Source of the DNA: Microbulbifer aggregans
GTDB lineage: Bacteria > Pseudomonadota > Gammaproteobacteria > Pseudomonadales > Cellvibrionaceae
Length of the DNA: 64,000 nucleotides
Reading direction: 5' to 3'
Assembly (NCBI RefSeq): GCF_001750105.1
Contig: NZ_CP014143.1
Location: 2,511,501 to 2,575,500, forward strand
This document shows, piece after piece, positions 13,548-24,881 of this stretch. The translations under genes were made by a program, and so were the position numbers. The notes beneath the pieces are model-generated. The model was given only the letters and a program-made list of their open reading frames with translations, was not told where the DNA came from and made no database searches. Position 1 is the stretch's first letter, and every line of letters begins with the position of its first letter.

Positions 13548-16500
13548 ATGCGTCTGAAGTGCATCAAGCTTGCGGGTTTCAAATCCTTCGTTGACCCGAC
13601 CACTGTCCATTTCCCCTCCAACCTCAGTGCCGTGGTAGGTCCCAACGGCTGTGGCAAGTCCAATACCATCGATGCCGTGCGCTGGGTAATGGGGGAATCG
13701 TCCGCGAAAAACCTGCGCGGCGACTCCATGACCGATGTGATCTTCAACGGTTCCAGCGGCCGTAAGCCGGTGGGTCAGGCCTCCATCGAACTGGTATTCG
13801 ACAACTCCGAGGGCAAGCTGACCGGCGCCTACGCCGCATTCTCCGAAATTTCCGTCAAGCGCCGCGTGACCCGCGACGGACAGAATACCTATTTCCTCAA
13901 CGGCGAGAAGTGCCGCCGCCGGGATGTGACCGACCTGTTCCTGGGTACCGGTCTGGGCCCACGTAGTTACGCCATCATCGAGCAGGGCATGATCTCCAAG
14001 CTGATCGAAGCCAAGCCCGAGGATCTGCGGGTCTACATCGAAGAGGCTGCCGGTATCTCCAAGTACAAGGAGCGCCGCCGCGATACCGAAAACCGCATGC
14101 GCCGTACCAAGGAGAACCTGGAGCGCCTGACGGATATCCGCGATGAGCTGGATCGCCAGCTTGCGCGCCTCGAGCGCCAGGCCGCTGCAGCGGAGAAATA
14201 CAGCCGTTTCAAGGAAGAGGAACGCTCGCACAAGGCACATCTGCAGGCGCTGAAGTACCGCGACCTGAACGAGCAGGCCAAATCAAAAGAGCAGCAGATC
14301 GGCGAACTGGAGCTCACTGTGGAAGAGCTGGTGACCCGTCAGGTTACCTGTGACACCGAGATCGAGCAGAAACGGGTCGGCTATCACGAGCTCTCTGACA
14401 GCTTCAACGAGGTGCAGGGGCGTTTCTATGCGGTGGGGGCCGATATCGCCCGTATCGAACAGAGCATCGCCCACGCCCGTGAGCGCAACACCCGATTGCA
14501 GTCGGACCTGCAGCAGACCGAGCACGAGTTCCGCGAGGCGGAAACCGGCCTCGAGACAGATCGCGAAAAGGCCGAACAGTTTGAGGCGGAGCTGGAAGTT
14601 ATCCTGCCGGACCTGGAGATGGTCCAGGCCGCGGAGGAGGAGTCCGCCGAGGCCCTGCTGGCTGCCGAAGAGCAGATGCGCGAGTGGCAAAACGAGTGGG
14701 ACCAGTTCAACCAGGGCGCATCCGGCTCCCGCCAGAAGGCAGAAGTCCAGCAGTCCCGGATCCAGCACCTGGAGACCTCCCGCCAGCGTCTGCAGGAGCG
14801 CATCAATAAATTGCAGGCGGAGCAGTCCGGCCTGCAGGACAGTGGTGACGACAGTGAGTCCGAGCAGCTCAGTGAGCAGCTGGCGGAGCTGGAATTGCAG
14901 GCGCTGGAGCGCCGCGAGTCCGTTGCCGAGAAGAATGAACAGCTGAGTGAGTTGCGCTCGCGCGACCGTGATCTCGGCGGTGAACTGGACCAGCTGCGGC
15001 TCGAGCTGCAGACCTCCCGTGGTCGCCAGGCGTCCCTCGAGGCGCTGCAACAGGCGGCGCTGGGGCAGGGCAAAGCCGTGGAAAACTGGCTGCAGCAACA
15101 GGCGCTAGCGGACAAGCCGCGTCTGGCCGACCAGATCACAGCCAGCGCAGGCTGGGAAAAGGCGGTGGAAACCGTGCTTGGCGCCCAGCTCCAGGCAATT
15201 TGTGTAGAGCAGCTCGACAGCCTGTCCGAAAGCCTTGCCGGCCTTGAGAGCGGTCAGGCGGTATTTATCGACAGCGGCGCGATCAGCCCCTCGGAAACCG
15301 GTAGCTTGCCCAAGCTGGCAGACGTGGTGGAGGGGCCTGCGGCTCTCGCCGGCGTCCTCTCGGGGATCCATACCGCCGAAGACCTGAACGCGGCACTGGC
15401 CGTGCGCAGTCAGCTGAAAGCCCACGAATCGATCGTCACCCGCGACGGTCTGTGGCTGGGTCCGAACTGGCTGCGTGTGAGCCGCGCCAGCGATGCAGAG
15501 TCCGGCGTACTGGCCCGCAAGCAGGAGCTGGAGGAGCTGGAGCAGGCCATCGCCTCCTGCGAGGAGCAGATCGAGAAGCTCGCCGCCGAGCGCGAGGACG
15601 TTCGCAGCAAGCTGGCGGAACTCGACGAGGCGATCGAGCAGGCCCGCAGCGAAGTAGAGCAGTTCAGCCGCCGCGAGGCGGAACTGCGCAGCCAGCTGTC
15701 TGCTCGTCGCGCCCGCGCCGAACAGATGAGCGAGCGCCGCACCCGTGTCGAACAGGAACTGACCGAGGTTCGCGAACAGCTGGAGCTTGAGGGGGAGTCC
15801 CTTTCTGAGGCCCGCCTGTTGCTGCAGGAAGCAGTGGAGGCGATGAGCGAGGACACCGATCGCCGTGAGGACCTGCTGGCCAGTCGCGACGAATTGCGGG
15901 AAGCCCTCGATGCAGCCCGTCAGCGCGCCCGCGAGGACAAGGATCGCGCCCACGAACTGGCCATGCGTGAACAGTCGGTTCGTACTCAGAAGATCTCCCT
16001 GGAGCGCACCCTGCAGGTCATGCGGGAACAGGTGGAGCGCCTGCGTAGCCGCCGCGAACTGCTACAGGAGCAGATGGCCGAAGCCCAGGACCCCTCGCAG
16101 GACTATCAGGCCGAGCTGGAGGAAAAGCTGGCCAACCGTCTCGACGTGGAAGCGGAGCTGGCAGACGCGCGCAAGAAGCTGGAAGAAGTCGAGACTGGCC
16201 TGCGTGAACAGGAGCAGGAACGGCACAAAGTGGAGTCCGCCCTGCAGGGCGTACGTGCCCAGCTGGAGCAGGAGCGCCTGTCTGCCCAGACCCTGGAAGT
16301 GCAGCGCAATGGCCTCGTGGAGCAGCTCAACGAGAGCGACCACGACGTGGATCAGGTGCTCGAGGAGCTGCCAGACGACCTGACAATCGGCCAGGTGCAG
16401 GAAAACCTCGAGTTGGTGGCCGCGCGGATTTCCCGTCTCGGTGCCATCAACCTGGCTGCTATCGATGAATACAAGCAGGAATCCGAGCGCAAGCATTATC

Positions 16501-17051
16501 TGGATCGCCAGTACGGTGACCTGACTGACGCGCTGGAAACCCTGGAAAATGCGATCAAGAAAATCGACCGCGAGACCCGCACCCGCTTCAAAGAGACTTT
16601 TGACCAGGTGAACTCTGGCTTGCAGGAGCTGTTCCCGAAAGTCTTCGGCGGCGGCCACGCCTATCTCGAGCTCACCGGCGAAGACCTGCTGGATACCGGT
16701 ATTGCGATCATGGCCCGGCCCCCGGGCAAGCGAAACAGTACCATCCACCTGTTATCCGGTGGGGAAAAGGCACTGACCGCGATTGCACTGGTATTTTCCA
16801 TCTTCCGCCTGAATCCGGCGCCGTTCTGTATGCTGGACGAGGTGGATGCGCCGCTGGACGACGCCAACGTGGGTCGCTATGCGCGCATGGTGCAGGAAAT
16901 GTCCCAGCACGTGCAGTTCATTTACATCACCCACAACAAGATCGCTATGGAGATGGCGGACCAGTTGCTGGGGGTCACCATGCACGAGCCGGGTGTATCC
17001 CGACTGGTGTCCGTGAATGTGGAAGAGGCCGCCGAGCTGGCTTCGGCTTGA
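13548..17051 (+). CDS. smc: Chromosome segregation protein SMC
   Basis: A 1167-residue SMC ATPase that loads on and compacts chromosomes as a dimer. It has an N-terminal Walker A GPNGCGKSN (31-39), a Q-loop region with GSSGRKPVGQAS, then a long coiled coil (about 165-500). A hinge follows (about 515-655, with GQAVFIDSG and the short GLWLGPNWLRVS), then the return coiled coil (about 660-985). The C-terminal head has the signature LSGGEKALTAIAL (about 1068) and Walker B FCMLDEVDAPLDD. The usual length is about 1150-1190. In gammaproteobacteria with SMC rather than MukB, ScpA and ScpB lie elsewhere; they are not in this window. It heads the smc-zipA-ligA run. Confidence 0.97.
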   Translation: MRLKCIKLAGFKSFVDPTTVHFPSNLSAVVGPNGCGKSNTIDAVRWVMGESSAKNLRGDSMTDVIFNGSSGRKPVGQASIELVFDNSEGKLTGAYAAFSEISVKRRVTRDGQNTYFLNGEKCRRRDVTDLFLGTGLGPRSYAIIEQGMISKLIEAKPEDLRVYIEEAAGISKYKERRRDTENRMRRTKENLERLTDIRDELDRQLARLERQAAAAEKYSRFKEEERSHKAHLQALKYRDLNEQAKSKEQQIGELELTVEELVTRQVTCDTEIEQKRVGYHELSDSFNEVQGRFYAVGADIARIEQSIAHARERNTRLQSDLQQTEHEFREAETGLETDREKAEQFEAELEVILPDLEMVQAAEEESAEALLAAEEQMREWQNEWDQFNQGASGSRQKAEVQQSRIQHLETSRQRLQERINKLQAEQSGLQDSGDDSESEQLSEQLAELELQALERRESVAEKNEQLSELRSRDRDLGGELDQLRLELQTSRGRQASLEALQQAALGQGKAVENWLQQQALADKPRLADQITASAGWEKAVETVLGAQLQAICVEQLDSLSESLAGLESGQAVFIDSGAISPSETGSLPKLADVVEGPAALAGVLSGIHTAEDLNAALAVRSQLKAHESIVTRDGLWLGPNWLRVSRASDAESGVLARKQELEELEQAIASCEEQIEKLAAEREDVRSKLAELDEAIEQARSEVEQFSRREAELRSQLSARRARAEQMSERRTRVEQELTEVREQLELEGESLSEARLLLQEAVEAMSEDTDRREDLLASRDELREALDAARQRAREDKDRAHELAMREQSVRTQKISLERTLQVMREQVERLRSRRELLQEQMAEAQDPSQDYQAELEEKLANRLDVEAELADARKKLEEVETGLREQEQERHKVESALQGVRAQLEQERLSAQTLEVQRNGLVEQLNESDHDVDQVLEELPDDLTIGQVQENLELVAARISRLGAINLAAIDEYKQESERKHYLDRQYGDLTDALETLENAIKKIDRETRTRFKETFDQVNSGLQELFPKVFGGGHAYLELTGEDLLDTGIAIMARPPGKRNSTIHLLSGGEKALTAIALVFSIFRLNPAPFCMLDEVDAPLDDANVGRYARMVQEMSQHVQFIYITHNKIAMEMADQLLGVTMHEPGVSRLVSVNVEEAAELASA

Positions 17052-17076
17052 GGACGCGTAAGGGAGAGACGCGATC

Positions 17077-18198
17077 ATGGGCAACTGGCTGATCACAATA
17101 CTGGCTCTGATTCTGCTGCTGGCAGTGCTGGACGGCGTACGCAGGGCTTACCTGCGCCACCGTGCATCCTTGCGGGAGTCCGACAACTTGTCCCGCGCCA
17201 TGCGTCGAGACGCATACGGCGATGACGAAGATGTACTGTCGCCGCCGCGGAAAGTCGAATCGACAAAGGTCGAACCGGAAGAAGACGATTTCTGTGATCC
17301 GGAAGAGGAAGAAAAGCGGCGACAGATCGCGGCTGAGCTGCCCGGAAGTGTGCGGGTTGTTCAGCGCCGGGCCCTGGAGGAGGCGTTTAATGTGAATCGA
17401 CAGGTACAGGAGAGCTTCCAGTCCTCCCGCAAGCCCCTGGCGGGGAGCCGACCTGAGCGTGAGGCACCAGAGCAGGTGCCCCTCAACCTGGATGATCAGG
17501 TGCCGACGCTGATGGACTCTGTTCCCGCAGAGGAGCATCGCCGTGAGCCGGAGCTGGATGAATCCGCGAGCCTGGGCGCACTGGAGGCCACTCCGGTCGC
17601 TGAAGATTCCCCGGAGGCGGCAGCCGTTATGAAAGAGAATCCTCTCGAAGCGCAGGAGCCGCGCCCGCAGCCAGTGAAAGCGGAGTCACCGGCGCCGGAG
17701 AGCCGTCCAAGTGTAGAGCCTCGGACTAAACCGAAAACCACCCGTCGCGAGCGCAGCCACGTCGAGGAAGTGTTGATCATCAACATCATGGCGCCGGAGG
17801 GGGATCACTTTGAGGGCAACGACCTGCTTCGGGTCCTGCTCTCTTCCGGCCTGCGTTTCGGGGAAATGAATATTTTCCACTACCACGAAGAGGGCAGTGA
17901 CGACGGCCCGGTAGTGTTCAGCCTCGCCAATATGGTGGTGCCGGGCGTGTTCGACCTGGGCCAGATGGAGGATTTCACGACCCCGGGGGTCAGCCTGTTC
18001 CTGGCGCTGCCGGTGGAGATGGAGGCGATCCAGGCTTTCGAGTTGATGCTGTCGGTATCCCGTGAAATTGCCACACAGCTCGGCGGAGAGCTCAAGGATG
18101 AAAATCGCAGTGTCTTCACGGCACAGACTGCAGAGCACTATCGCCAGCGCGTCGTCGAGTTCCGCCGTCGCAAGGCGCTCGCCCGGGCCCTTGCCTGA
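17077..18198 (+). CDS. zipA: Cell division protein ZipA
   Basis: A 373-residue FtsZ-binding membrane protein. It has an N-terminal membrane anchor (about 4-21) with the cytoplasm-facing basic segment RRAYLRHR, then a long acidic, proline-rich linker (about 50-225). The C-terminal ZipA domain (about 230-360) contains VLIINIMAPEGDHFEGNDLLRVLLSSGLRFGEMNIFHYHE and GVFDLGQMEDFTTPGVSLFLALP, which form the FtsZ-tail groove. It starts 25 bases after smc and is followed 86 bases later by ligA, the common smc-zipA-ligA order. Confidence 0.95.
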   Translation: MGNWLITILALILLLAVLDGVRRAYLRHRASLRESDNLSRAMRRDAYGDDEDVLSPPRKVESTKVEPEEDDFCDPEEEEKRRQIAAELPGSVRVVQRRALEEAFNVNRQVQESFQSSRKPLAGSRPEREAPEQVPLNLDDQVPTLMDSVPAEEHRREPELDESASLGALEATPVAEDSPEAAAVMKENPLEAQEPRPQPVKAESPAPESRPSVEPRTKPKTTRRERSHVEEVLIINIMAPEGDHFEGNDLLRVLLSSGLRFGEMNIFHYHEEGSDDGPVVFSLANMVVPGVFDLGQMEDFTTPGVSLFLALPVEMEAIQAFELMLSVSREIATQLGGELKDENRSVFTAQTAEHYRQRVVEFRRRKALARALA

Positions 18199-18278
18199 GG
18201 CGATTTCCGCCCCTTGGTTGCTGCCGGCCCAGTTCCCGTCGGGCCGGGAATCCCCGCCAAATTCCTTGTTTTTACTGA

Positions 18279-20324
<2,046 letters not shown>

Positions 20325-20498
20325 GGTTGGTTTCAGCTGTAGGGTGCCGCGTTGTCGATTGCGCGGCGCCCGACGAAAATTTTTCCACTGTGCGAAGGCG
20401 GTTGTAGCTTTATTCTCGCTCCACCGTTAAAGTGGATGCTCCTGAGAATTTTGGTCGGACATTTTTTGTTCGGTCGCGCGGTGCTGAGGAAGGAACAG

Positions 20499-20927
20499 GT
20501 GGGCGATCAGGAATCCATTGTCTACGGCTGTATTAAAGACAGTAACAGCCTCGCTGGCGGTGCCGATCGCCGGCGTGTCAATCGCGAGGCCGTGCTCTCG
20601 CTCCCCAGTGCCGATGAGTGGCCTTTTCTCTGCCGCGATATGTTTTCTATTCCTACCATCAAGGTCAAGCAGTCGCAGTACCAGACCGATGTGATCCACT
20701 TTGGTGCTTCCTATCGTGCAGTGGAGTACGAGTGGCGTCACTGGATCGAGAAGTTCGAGGAACTGCTGCATAAAATGTACTGGGTGTCGGCCACTGTACA
20801 TCTGGAGACAGAACTTTCCGGAACCCATTCCTTTACCTGGGAAGCGCCGGGCCTCTACCACGAGCCGGGCAGTGGAGACATGCAGGTCCGCTGTGAATGG
20901 ACCCAGGAAGGGCGGGTCAGCATCTAA
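20499..20927 (+). CDS. Conserved-looking protein of unknown function
   Basis: A soluble 142-residue protein with no family I recognise. It begins GDQESIVYGCIKDSNS, has a middle segment FSIPTIKVKQSQYQTDVIHFGASYR, and ends in an acidic beta-rich segment. No signal peptide or membrane helix is visible. GTG 20499 is chosen because AGGAAGGA lies 4-5 bases upstream; the frame is open 147 bases further, but that part overlaps promoter-like A/T-rich sequence. Its codon use matches its neighbours. It lies between ligA and a membrane protein on the same strand. Confidence 0.7.
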   Translation: MGDQESIVYGCIKDSNSLAGGADRRRVNREAVLSLPSADEWPFLCRDMFSIPTIKVKQSQYQTDVIHFGASYRAVEYEWRHWIEKFEELLHKMYWVSATVHLETELSGTHSFTWEAPGLYHEPGSGDMQVRCEWTQEGRVSI

Positions 20928-21092
20928 GCGCTGCCCGCTTCTCACGTTGCTATCTTCTCGCTGTCGTCGGGCATCGTCCATCGACGGTGGAATCCAGCGC
21001 TCAAAGGCGCAATTTCCCACCTGCTATGCTTAAGCGGTCTCCGGCTGCCAGCCGTCTTGTCCCTTTCCCGATAGCTTGAGGATCAGAATCGC

Positions 21093-21707
21093 TTGGACTC
21101 AGCCCCTGCTCTCGATGCCGGCGCTGCCACGTACGTCGCACTCTATACCCATATCCGGGTGATCCTCGGCATCGTGGTGGGGTTGGGGTTGACGCATCTC
21201 CTGCGTAACCTGGCGCGTATCGTTGAGGAGCCGAGAGACGACCGGGTGTATTGGATCCACCTCGGTTGGGTGGCTTTTGTCCTGCTTTACCTGCTTCAGT
21301 TCTGGTGGTGGGAGTTTCGATTCACGAAAACCGGTGAGATAGGCCTGGGTACTTACCTGTACCTGATCACCTACGCACTATTGCTCTATCTGCTCTGCGC
21401 CTTCCTGTTTCCGGAAAAGAGTTCGGCTCCGAAAAATTACACTGAGCTTTTTTACCTGCGGAGAAAGTGGTTTTTCGCCGTACTGGCGCTGGTCTTCGTG
21501 ATTGATTTCGGTGATACCCTACTGAAAGGCGGGCAGTACCTGATCGCTTTGGGCAGCTTGTACGTATGCCGTAACCTGTTCTTTTTTACCGGTAGCCTGA
21601 TCGCAATCGCCACAAGAAACAGGGTGTACCATGGGGTATTCCTTGTAACGGGTGTTGTCTTCCAGATTTTTTATTTCTTTTTTGAATACGGTTCGCTGGA
21701 GATATGA
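21093..21707 (+). CDS. Polytopic membrane protein of unknown function (TTG start)
   Basis: A 204-residue protein with about five to six hydrophobic segments (approximately 20-38, 52-70, 82-103, 125-143, 150-170, 178-198) and an aromatic-rich loop QFWWWEFRFTKTGE. No family is recognised. The TTG start is the only reasonable one; a GAGGA lies about 11 bases before it. Its stop overlaps the fumC ATG in ATGA, so it is translationally coupled to fumarase, although nothing in the sequence links it to fumarase function. Confidence 0.72.
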   Translation: MDSAPALDAGAATYVALYTHIRVILGIVVGLGLTHLLRNLARIVEEPRDDRVYWIHLGWVAFVLLYLLQFWWWEFRFTKTGEIGLGTYLYLITYALLLYLLCAFLFPEKSSAPKNYTELFYLRRKWFFAVLALVFVIDFGDTLLKGGQYLIALGSLYVCRNLFFFTGSLIAIATRNRVYHGVFLVTGVVFQIFYFFFEYGSLEI

Positions 21708-23098
21708 ACGAAAAATTTAGAACGGAAAAGGATAGCCTCGGCGAGGTCCGGGTCCCCGAGTCCGCACTTTACGGTGCGCAGACACAGCGGGCCATCGACA
21801 ACTTCCCGATCAGTGGGCAGGCTCTGCCGGTTGAATTTATCCAAGCCGTAGTGCTGATCAAGAAGTCCGCTGCGCAGGCCAATTGTGACCTTGGGCTGCT
21901 GTCCGAGGAGATGACCGCGGCGATTGTCGATGCCTGTAATAGTCTCTCGGAAGAGGATTACTTGAGGCAGTTCCCGGTGGATGTGTACCAGACTGGCTCG
22001 GGAACCAGCACCAATATGAATGTCAATGAGGTGCTCGCCCACATCGCCCGGCGCGACAGCGGTTTAAACATCAGCCCCAACGATCACGTCAATATGGGCC
22101 AGAGCAGTAATGACGTGATCCCCAGTGCGATACATGTCTCGGCGCTGCTGGCCGTGCGCGATGCCCTGTTGCCTGCCTTGCGTCATCTGCACAGTGCGCT
22201 GGACGAGAAGGCGGTGTCTGTCGAGGGCGTGGTCAAGACCGGCCGCACCCATCTGATGGATGCTCTGCCACTCACCATGTCGCAGGAAATCGGGGCCTGG
22301 GCTGCACAGGTCGAGCACTGCAGGGAGAGAATTCGCGGCGCACTGCCGAGGCTCGCGCAGCTGGCCCAGGGCGGAACCGCGATCGGCACGGGACTGAATG
22401 CCCACCCGGAGTTTGCTTCCCTCTTCGCGCAGAAACTGAGTGCTAATTCGACGCATCAGTTTGCTCCTGCAGACAATCATCTGGCCGCGATTGCCAGTCA
22501 GGATACCGCGGTGGAACTCTCCGGGCAGCTGCGGGTGCTGGCCGTGGCTATGATGAAAATCGCCAATGATCTGCGTTGGATGAACAGCGGACCACTGGCG
22601 GGACTCGGTGAAATCGAACTACAGGCTCTGCAGCCGGGCAGCAGTATCATGCCGGGCAAGGTGAACCCGGTGATCGCCGAGGCCGTGGCGATGGTATCCG
22701 CTCGGGTGATGGGCAATGATGTAACCATCGGCGTGGCAGGGCAGAGCGGCAACTTCCAGCTTAACGTGATGCTGCCGTTGATAGCCCACACGCTTCTCGA
22801 AAGTATTGGGCTGCTGGCCAACAGCGCGCGGCTATTGGCGGATAAGGCGGTCACACCATTTACGGTCAATGAGGGTAATATCGAGCGGGCACTGTCCCGT
22901 AATCCGATACTGGTGACGTCACTCAATCCGGTGATCGGCTATGCGAAAGCGGCTGAGATTGCGAAGGAAGCGTACCGTACAGGCCGACCCGTGCTGGAGG
23001 TGGCGAAGGAAATGACAGACCTGGGCGAAGACAGGTTGAAAACACTACTGGATCCCGCGCGTCTGGCTATCGGGGGGCTGATCAAAGATCAGGAATAG
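21704..23098 (+). CDS. fumC: Class II fumarate hydratase FumC
   Basis: A 464-residue oxygen-stable, iron-free fumarase that interconverts fumarate and malate in the TCA cycle. Family markers: GSGTSTNMNVNEV (about 97-109), the SSNDVIPSAIHV substrate helix, the TGRTHLMDALPLT segment, and the lyase signature GSSIMPGKVNPVIAE (about 314-328) whose serine loop closes the active site. The length matches the family. FumC paralogs are often induced by iron limitation or superoxide, but no Fur or SoxR site was identified here. Confidence 0.95.
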   Translation: MNEKFRTEKDSLGEVRVPESALYGAQTQRAIDNFPISGQALPVEFIQAVVLIKKSAAQANCDLGLLSEEMTAAIVDACNSLSEEDYLRQFPVDVYQTGSGTSTNMNVNEVLAHIARRDSGLNISPNDHVNMGQSSNDVIPSAIHVSALLAVRDALLPALRHLHSALDEKAVSVEGVVKTGRTHLMDALPLTMSQEIGAWAAQVEHCRERIRGALPRLAQLAQGGTAIGTGLNAHPEFASLFAQKLSANSTHQFAPADNHLAAIASQDTAVELSGQLRVLAVAMMKIANDLRWMNSGPLAGLGEIELQALQPGSSIMPGKVNPVIAEAVAMVSARVMGNDVTIGVAGQSGNFQLNVMLPLIAHTLLESIGLLANSARLLADKAVTPFTVNEGNIERALSRNPILVTSLNPVIGYAKAAEIAKEAYRTGRPVLEVAKEMTDLGEDRLKTLLDPARLAIGGLIKDQE

Positions 23099-23147
23099 GG
23101 GATTGGGATCCTTCTTCGCAAAGCATTCTGAGTAGCAGCTGACGAAG

Positions 23148-23270
23148 TTAGGTCAGTACCAGAAGGCCGACAATGATGGCGGCAATCACGGCTGCGAGGA
23201 CTTCCAGCACGCGAAAGAGGCGGCGCAACGCAAGTCGATCTTCGCTGCGGTACAGGAGTCTCTTGCTCAT
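23148..23270 (-). CDS. Small single-span membrane protein (40 residues)
   Basis: A short frame on the minus strand with an excellent Shine-Dalgarno GGGGAGG seven bases or so before ATG 23270. It encodes a basic N-terminus (MSKRLLYRSEDRLALRRLFR) followed by one strongly hydrophobic helix (about 22-39, with AAVIAAIIVGLLVL) and then the stop. Basic head plus single helix predicts an Ncyt-Cperi inner-membrane miniprotein. No family is recognised. It is divergent from another small membrane protein at 23415. Confidence 0.6.
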   Translation of the reverse strand: MSKRLLYRSEDRLALRRLFRVLEVLAAVIAAIIVGLLVLT

Positions 23271-23414
23271 GCTTACCTCCCCCGGCGTTGACAGTGGATG
23301 GTCGATGCATCACGATTCCGCGCCGCACGGGTATCTTCCTCGATACTCCGAGTCTAGTGTCGCGACTGATTGGCGACCAAGTGTTCACGTTTAATCCGGT
23401 ATTGGGGCGAGATC

Positions 23415-23618
23415 ATGGCAAAGAAAAGTCGACGTTCGTTTGTGACCAGTGTGCTCGCCTGTGTTGCTTTCGTAGCTGCTGCGATCTGGAGCTGGGACCT
23501 GCCGGTCCGGGATGTGCTTTCCTACCTGGTGCTATTACTGATCTTCCTCGCGGTCATTATTACTGCCGCTCTGGGCTTCGGTGCCCTGTTGAACTGGCTG
23601 CGCGGACGCAAGAAGTAA
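23415..23618 (+). CDS. Small two-span membrane protein
   Basis: A 67-residue protein: a basic start (MAKKSRRSF), a first hydrophobic segment (about 11-27), a short polar turn (SWDLPVRD), a second hydrophobic segment (about 35-59) and a basic end (RGRKK). The ATG is preceded by GGGGCGAGA. The stop codon abuts the ATG of the next AraC gene (TAA-ATG), so the two are very probably one transcript. The function is unknown. Confidence 0.65.
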   Translation: MAKKSRRSFVTSVLACVAFVAAAIWSWDLPVRDVLSYLVLLLIFLAVIITAALGFGALLNWLRGRKK

Positions 23619-24671
23619 ATGGGCGAGCCGGATAAGGATATTCGTATCCCCATTGCCTACCTCGAGCGGTTGCTCGATGAGGCTGCGAGACACGGCTGTC
23701 GCCGGGAAGAATTGCTCGCTGCAGTGGATATCAGTGAAGATGAACTGGTCGGTGCCGCGGCTTTCTCCGCGCTCAAGTACGGACGGCTTTACCAGCGCGT
23801 CATGTGGCAGGTGCAGGATGAGTGGTTCGGCATGCTGAGCGGCGGCCGGGTGCGCTCAGGCTCCTTCCGCCTGCTGTGCCTGACGGTAGTGAACTGTGCG
23901 ACGGTGAGGCAGGCGATTACGCTGAGCGCCGAATTCATGGAGATCTGCCGCGGTTTCAAGGTAAAGCCGGTTCTTGAGTCCGCTGGCGAAAGCCGCGAGC
24001 GGGTGGCGATTCGCGGCATCAGCTCACTGGAAGAGGGCGAGTTCGAGCACCTGATCGCCGATACCACGCCCAGTATTATCCGCACCACACTGGCTGTCTG
24101 GCACCGCTTCTATTGCTGGCTGGTGGGCCGTGAAATCCCGCTGGCGCGGCTGCACTTCTCTTTTCCCTGCCCGGAAGAGTTCCAGACCCTGGCGCAGAGT
24201 GAAGCGGGTGAACTGCTGTTCGAGCAGTCCTGCAACGCGCTGGAATATGACAGTCGCTACCTCGACTATCCGGTCGTGCAAAGCCCGCAGACGGTCGAAG
24301 ACTTTATCCGCACCGCGCCCTACCACCTGGTGATCAGTGATGGCAGCGCCAACAGTATCAAGACCAAAGTGAAAACCATCCTCAACCGGGATGTCAGTGA
24401 GTCCATGCCGGCGGCGGAGCTGGTGGCAGAGCGGTTAAACATGTCGGTCACGACTCTGCGCCGGCGCCTGCAGCAGGAAGGTACTTCCTACCAGAAGTTG
24501 AAGGACGAGTGCCGCATGGAGGCCGCTTTCCACTATCTGAGCTGCCCGGATCTTTCCAACGCCCAGATTGCGGAAATGCTCGGTTTCGACGAGTCCAGCG
24601 CGTTTTTCCGTGCGTTCAAGAAATGGACCGGCATTACGCCGGGGGAATACCGGAGCCGCAAGGCGGGCTAA
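23619..24671 (+). CDS. AraC family transcriptional regulator (OruR/ArgR-like architecture)
   Basis: A 350-residue regulator. An N-terminal effector-binding domain of the Arabinose_bd type (about 20-205) precedes a C-terminal double helix-turn-helix of the AraC type (about 245-345): VAERLNMSVTTLRRRLQQEGTSYQ as the first HTH and NAQIAEMLGFDESSAFFRAFKKWTGITPGEYR as the second. This class often senses lipids or amino-acid-derived compounds. It lies just upstream of the acyl-CoA dehydrogenase/SCP2/fadD group on the same strand, so control of fatty-acid use is plausible but unproven. Confidence 0.88.
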   Translation: MGEPDKDIRIPIAYLERLLDEAARHGCRREELLAAVDISEDELVGAAAFSALKYGRLYQRVMWQVQDEWFGMLSGGRVRSGSFRLLCLTVVNCATVRQAITLSAEFMEICRGFKVKPVLESAGESRERVAIRGISSLEEGEFEHLIADTTPSIIRTTLAVWHRFYCWLVGREIPLARLHFSFPCPEEFQTLAQSEAGELLFEQSCNALEYDSRYLDYPVVQSPQTVEDFIRTAPYHLVISDGSANSIKTKVKTILNRDVSESMPAAELVAERLNMSVTTLRRRLQQEGTSYQKLKDECRMEAAFHYLSCPDLSNAQIAEMLGFDESSAFFRAFKKWTGITPGEYRSRKAG

Positions 24672-24752
24672 ATCCTGTTATTGGCCGCTTTTTGGCGGCT
24701 CTGTTCACTGTCTGTGCAACCACCCGATCACGCCCCGATTTGTCATTGCTTT

Positions 24753-24783
24753 GGACGGATTTCGCCATAGAGCAAATTTGTCC
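24753..24783. repeat. Hairpin between AraC gene and acyl-CoA dehydrogenase gene
   Basis: As RNA, 24753-24765 pairs with 24772-24783 through about 12 base pairs, including two G-U pairs and one bulged C, around a six-base loop. No U-tract follows, so it is either a weak terminator of the regulator transcript or a leader structure for the next gene. Confidence 0.35.
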
Positions 24784-24881
24784 GTTACTACTATGATGAA
24801 CGAAACCTAGATACTAGTCACAAAACTGACCGGGCGGTTTCAGTCAGGTCAGGGATCAAACAGCGAACTGAGGGTAGCAGG

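Noticed and set aside
13548-17051. Internal repeats in smc
   Set aside because: Reflect coiled-coil heptads rich in Glu, Arg, Gln and Leu, normal for SMC.
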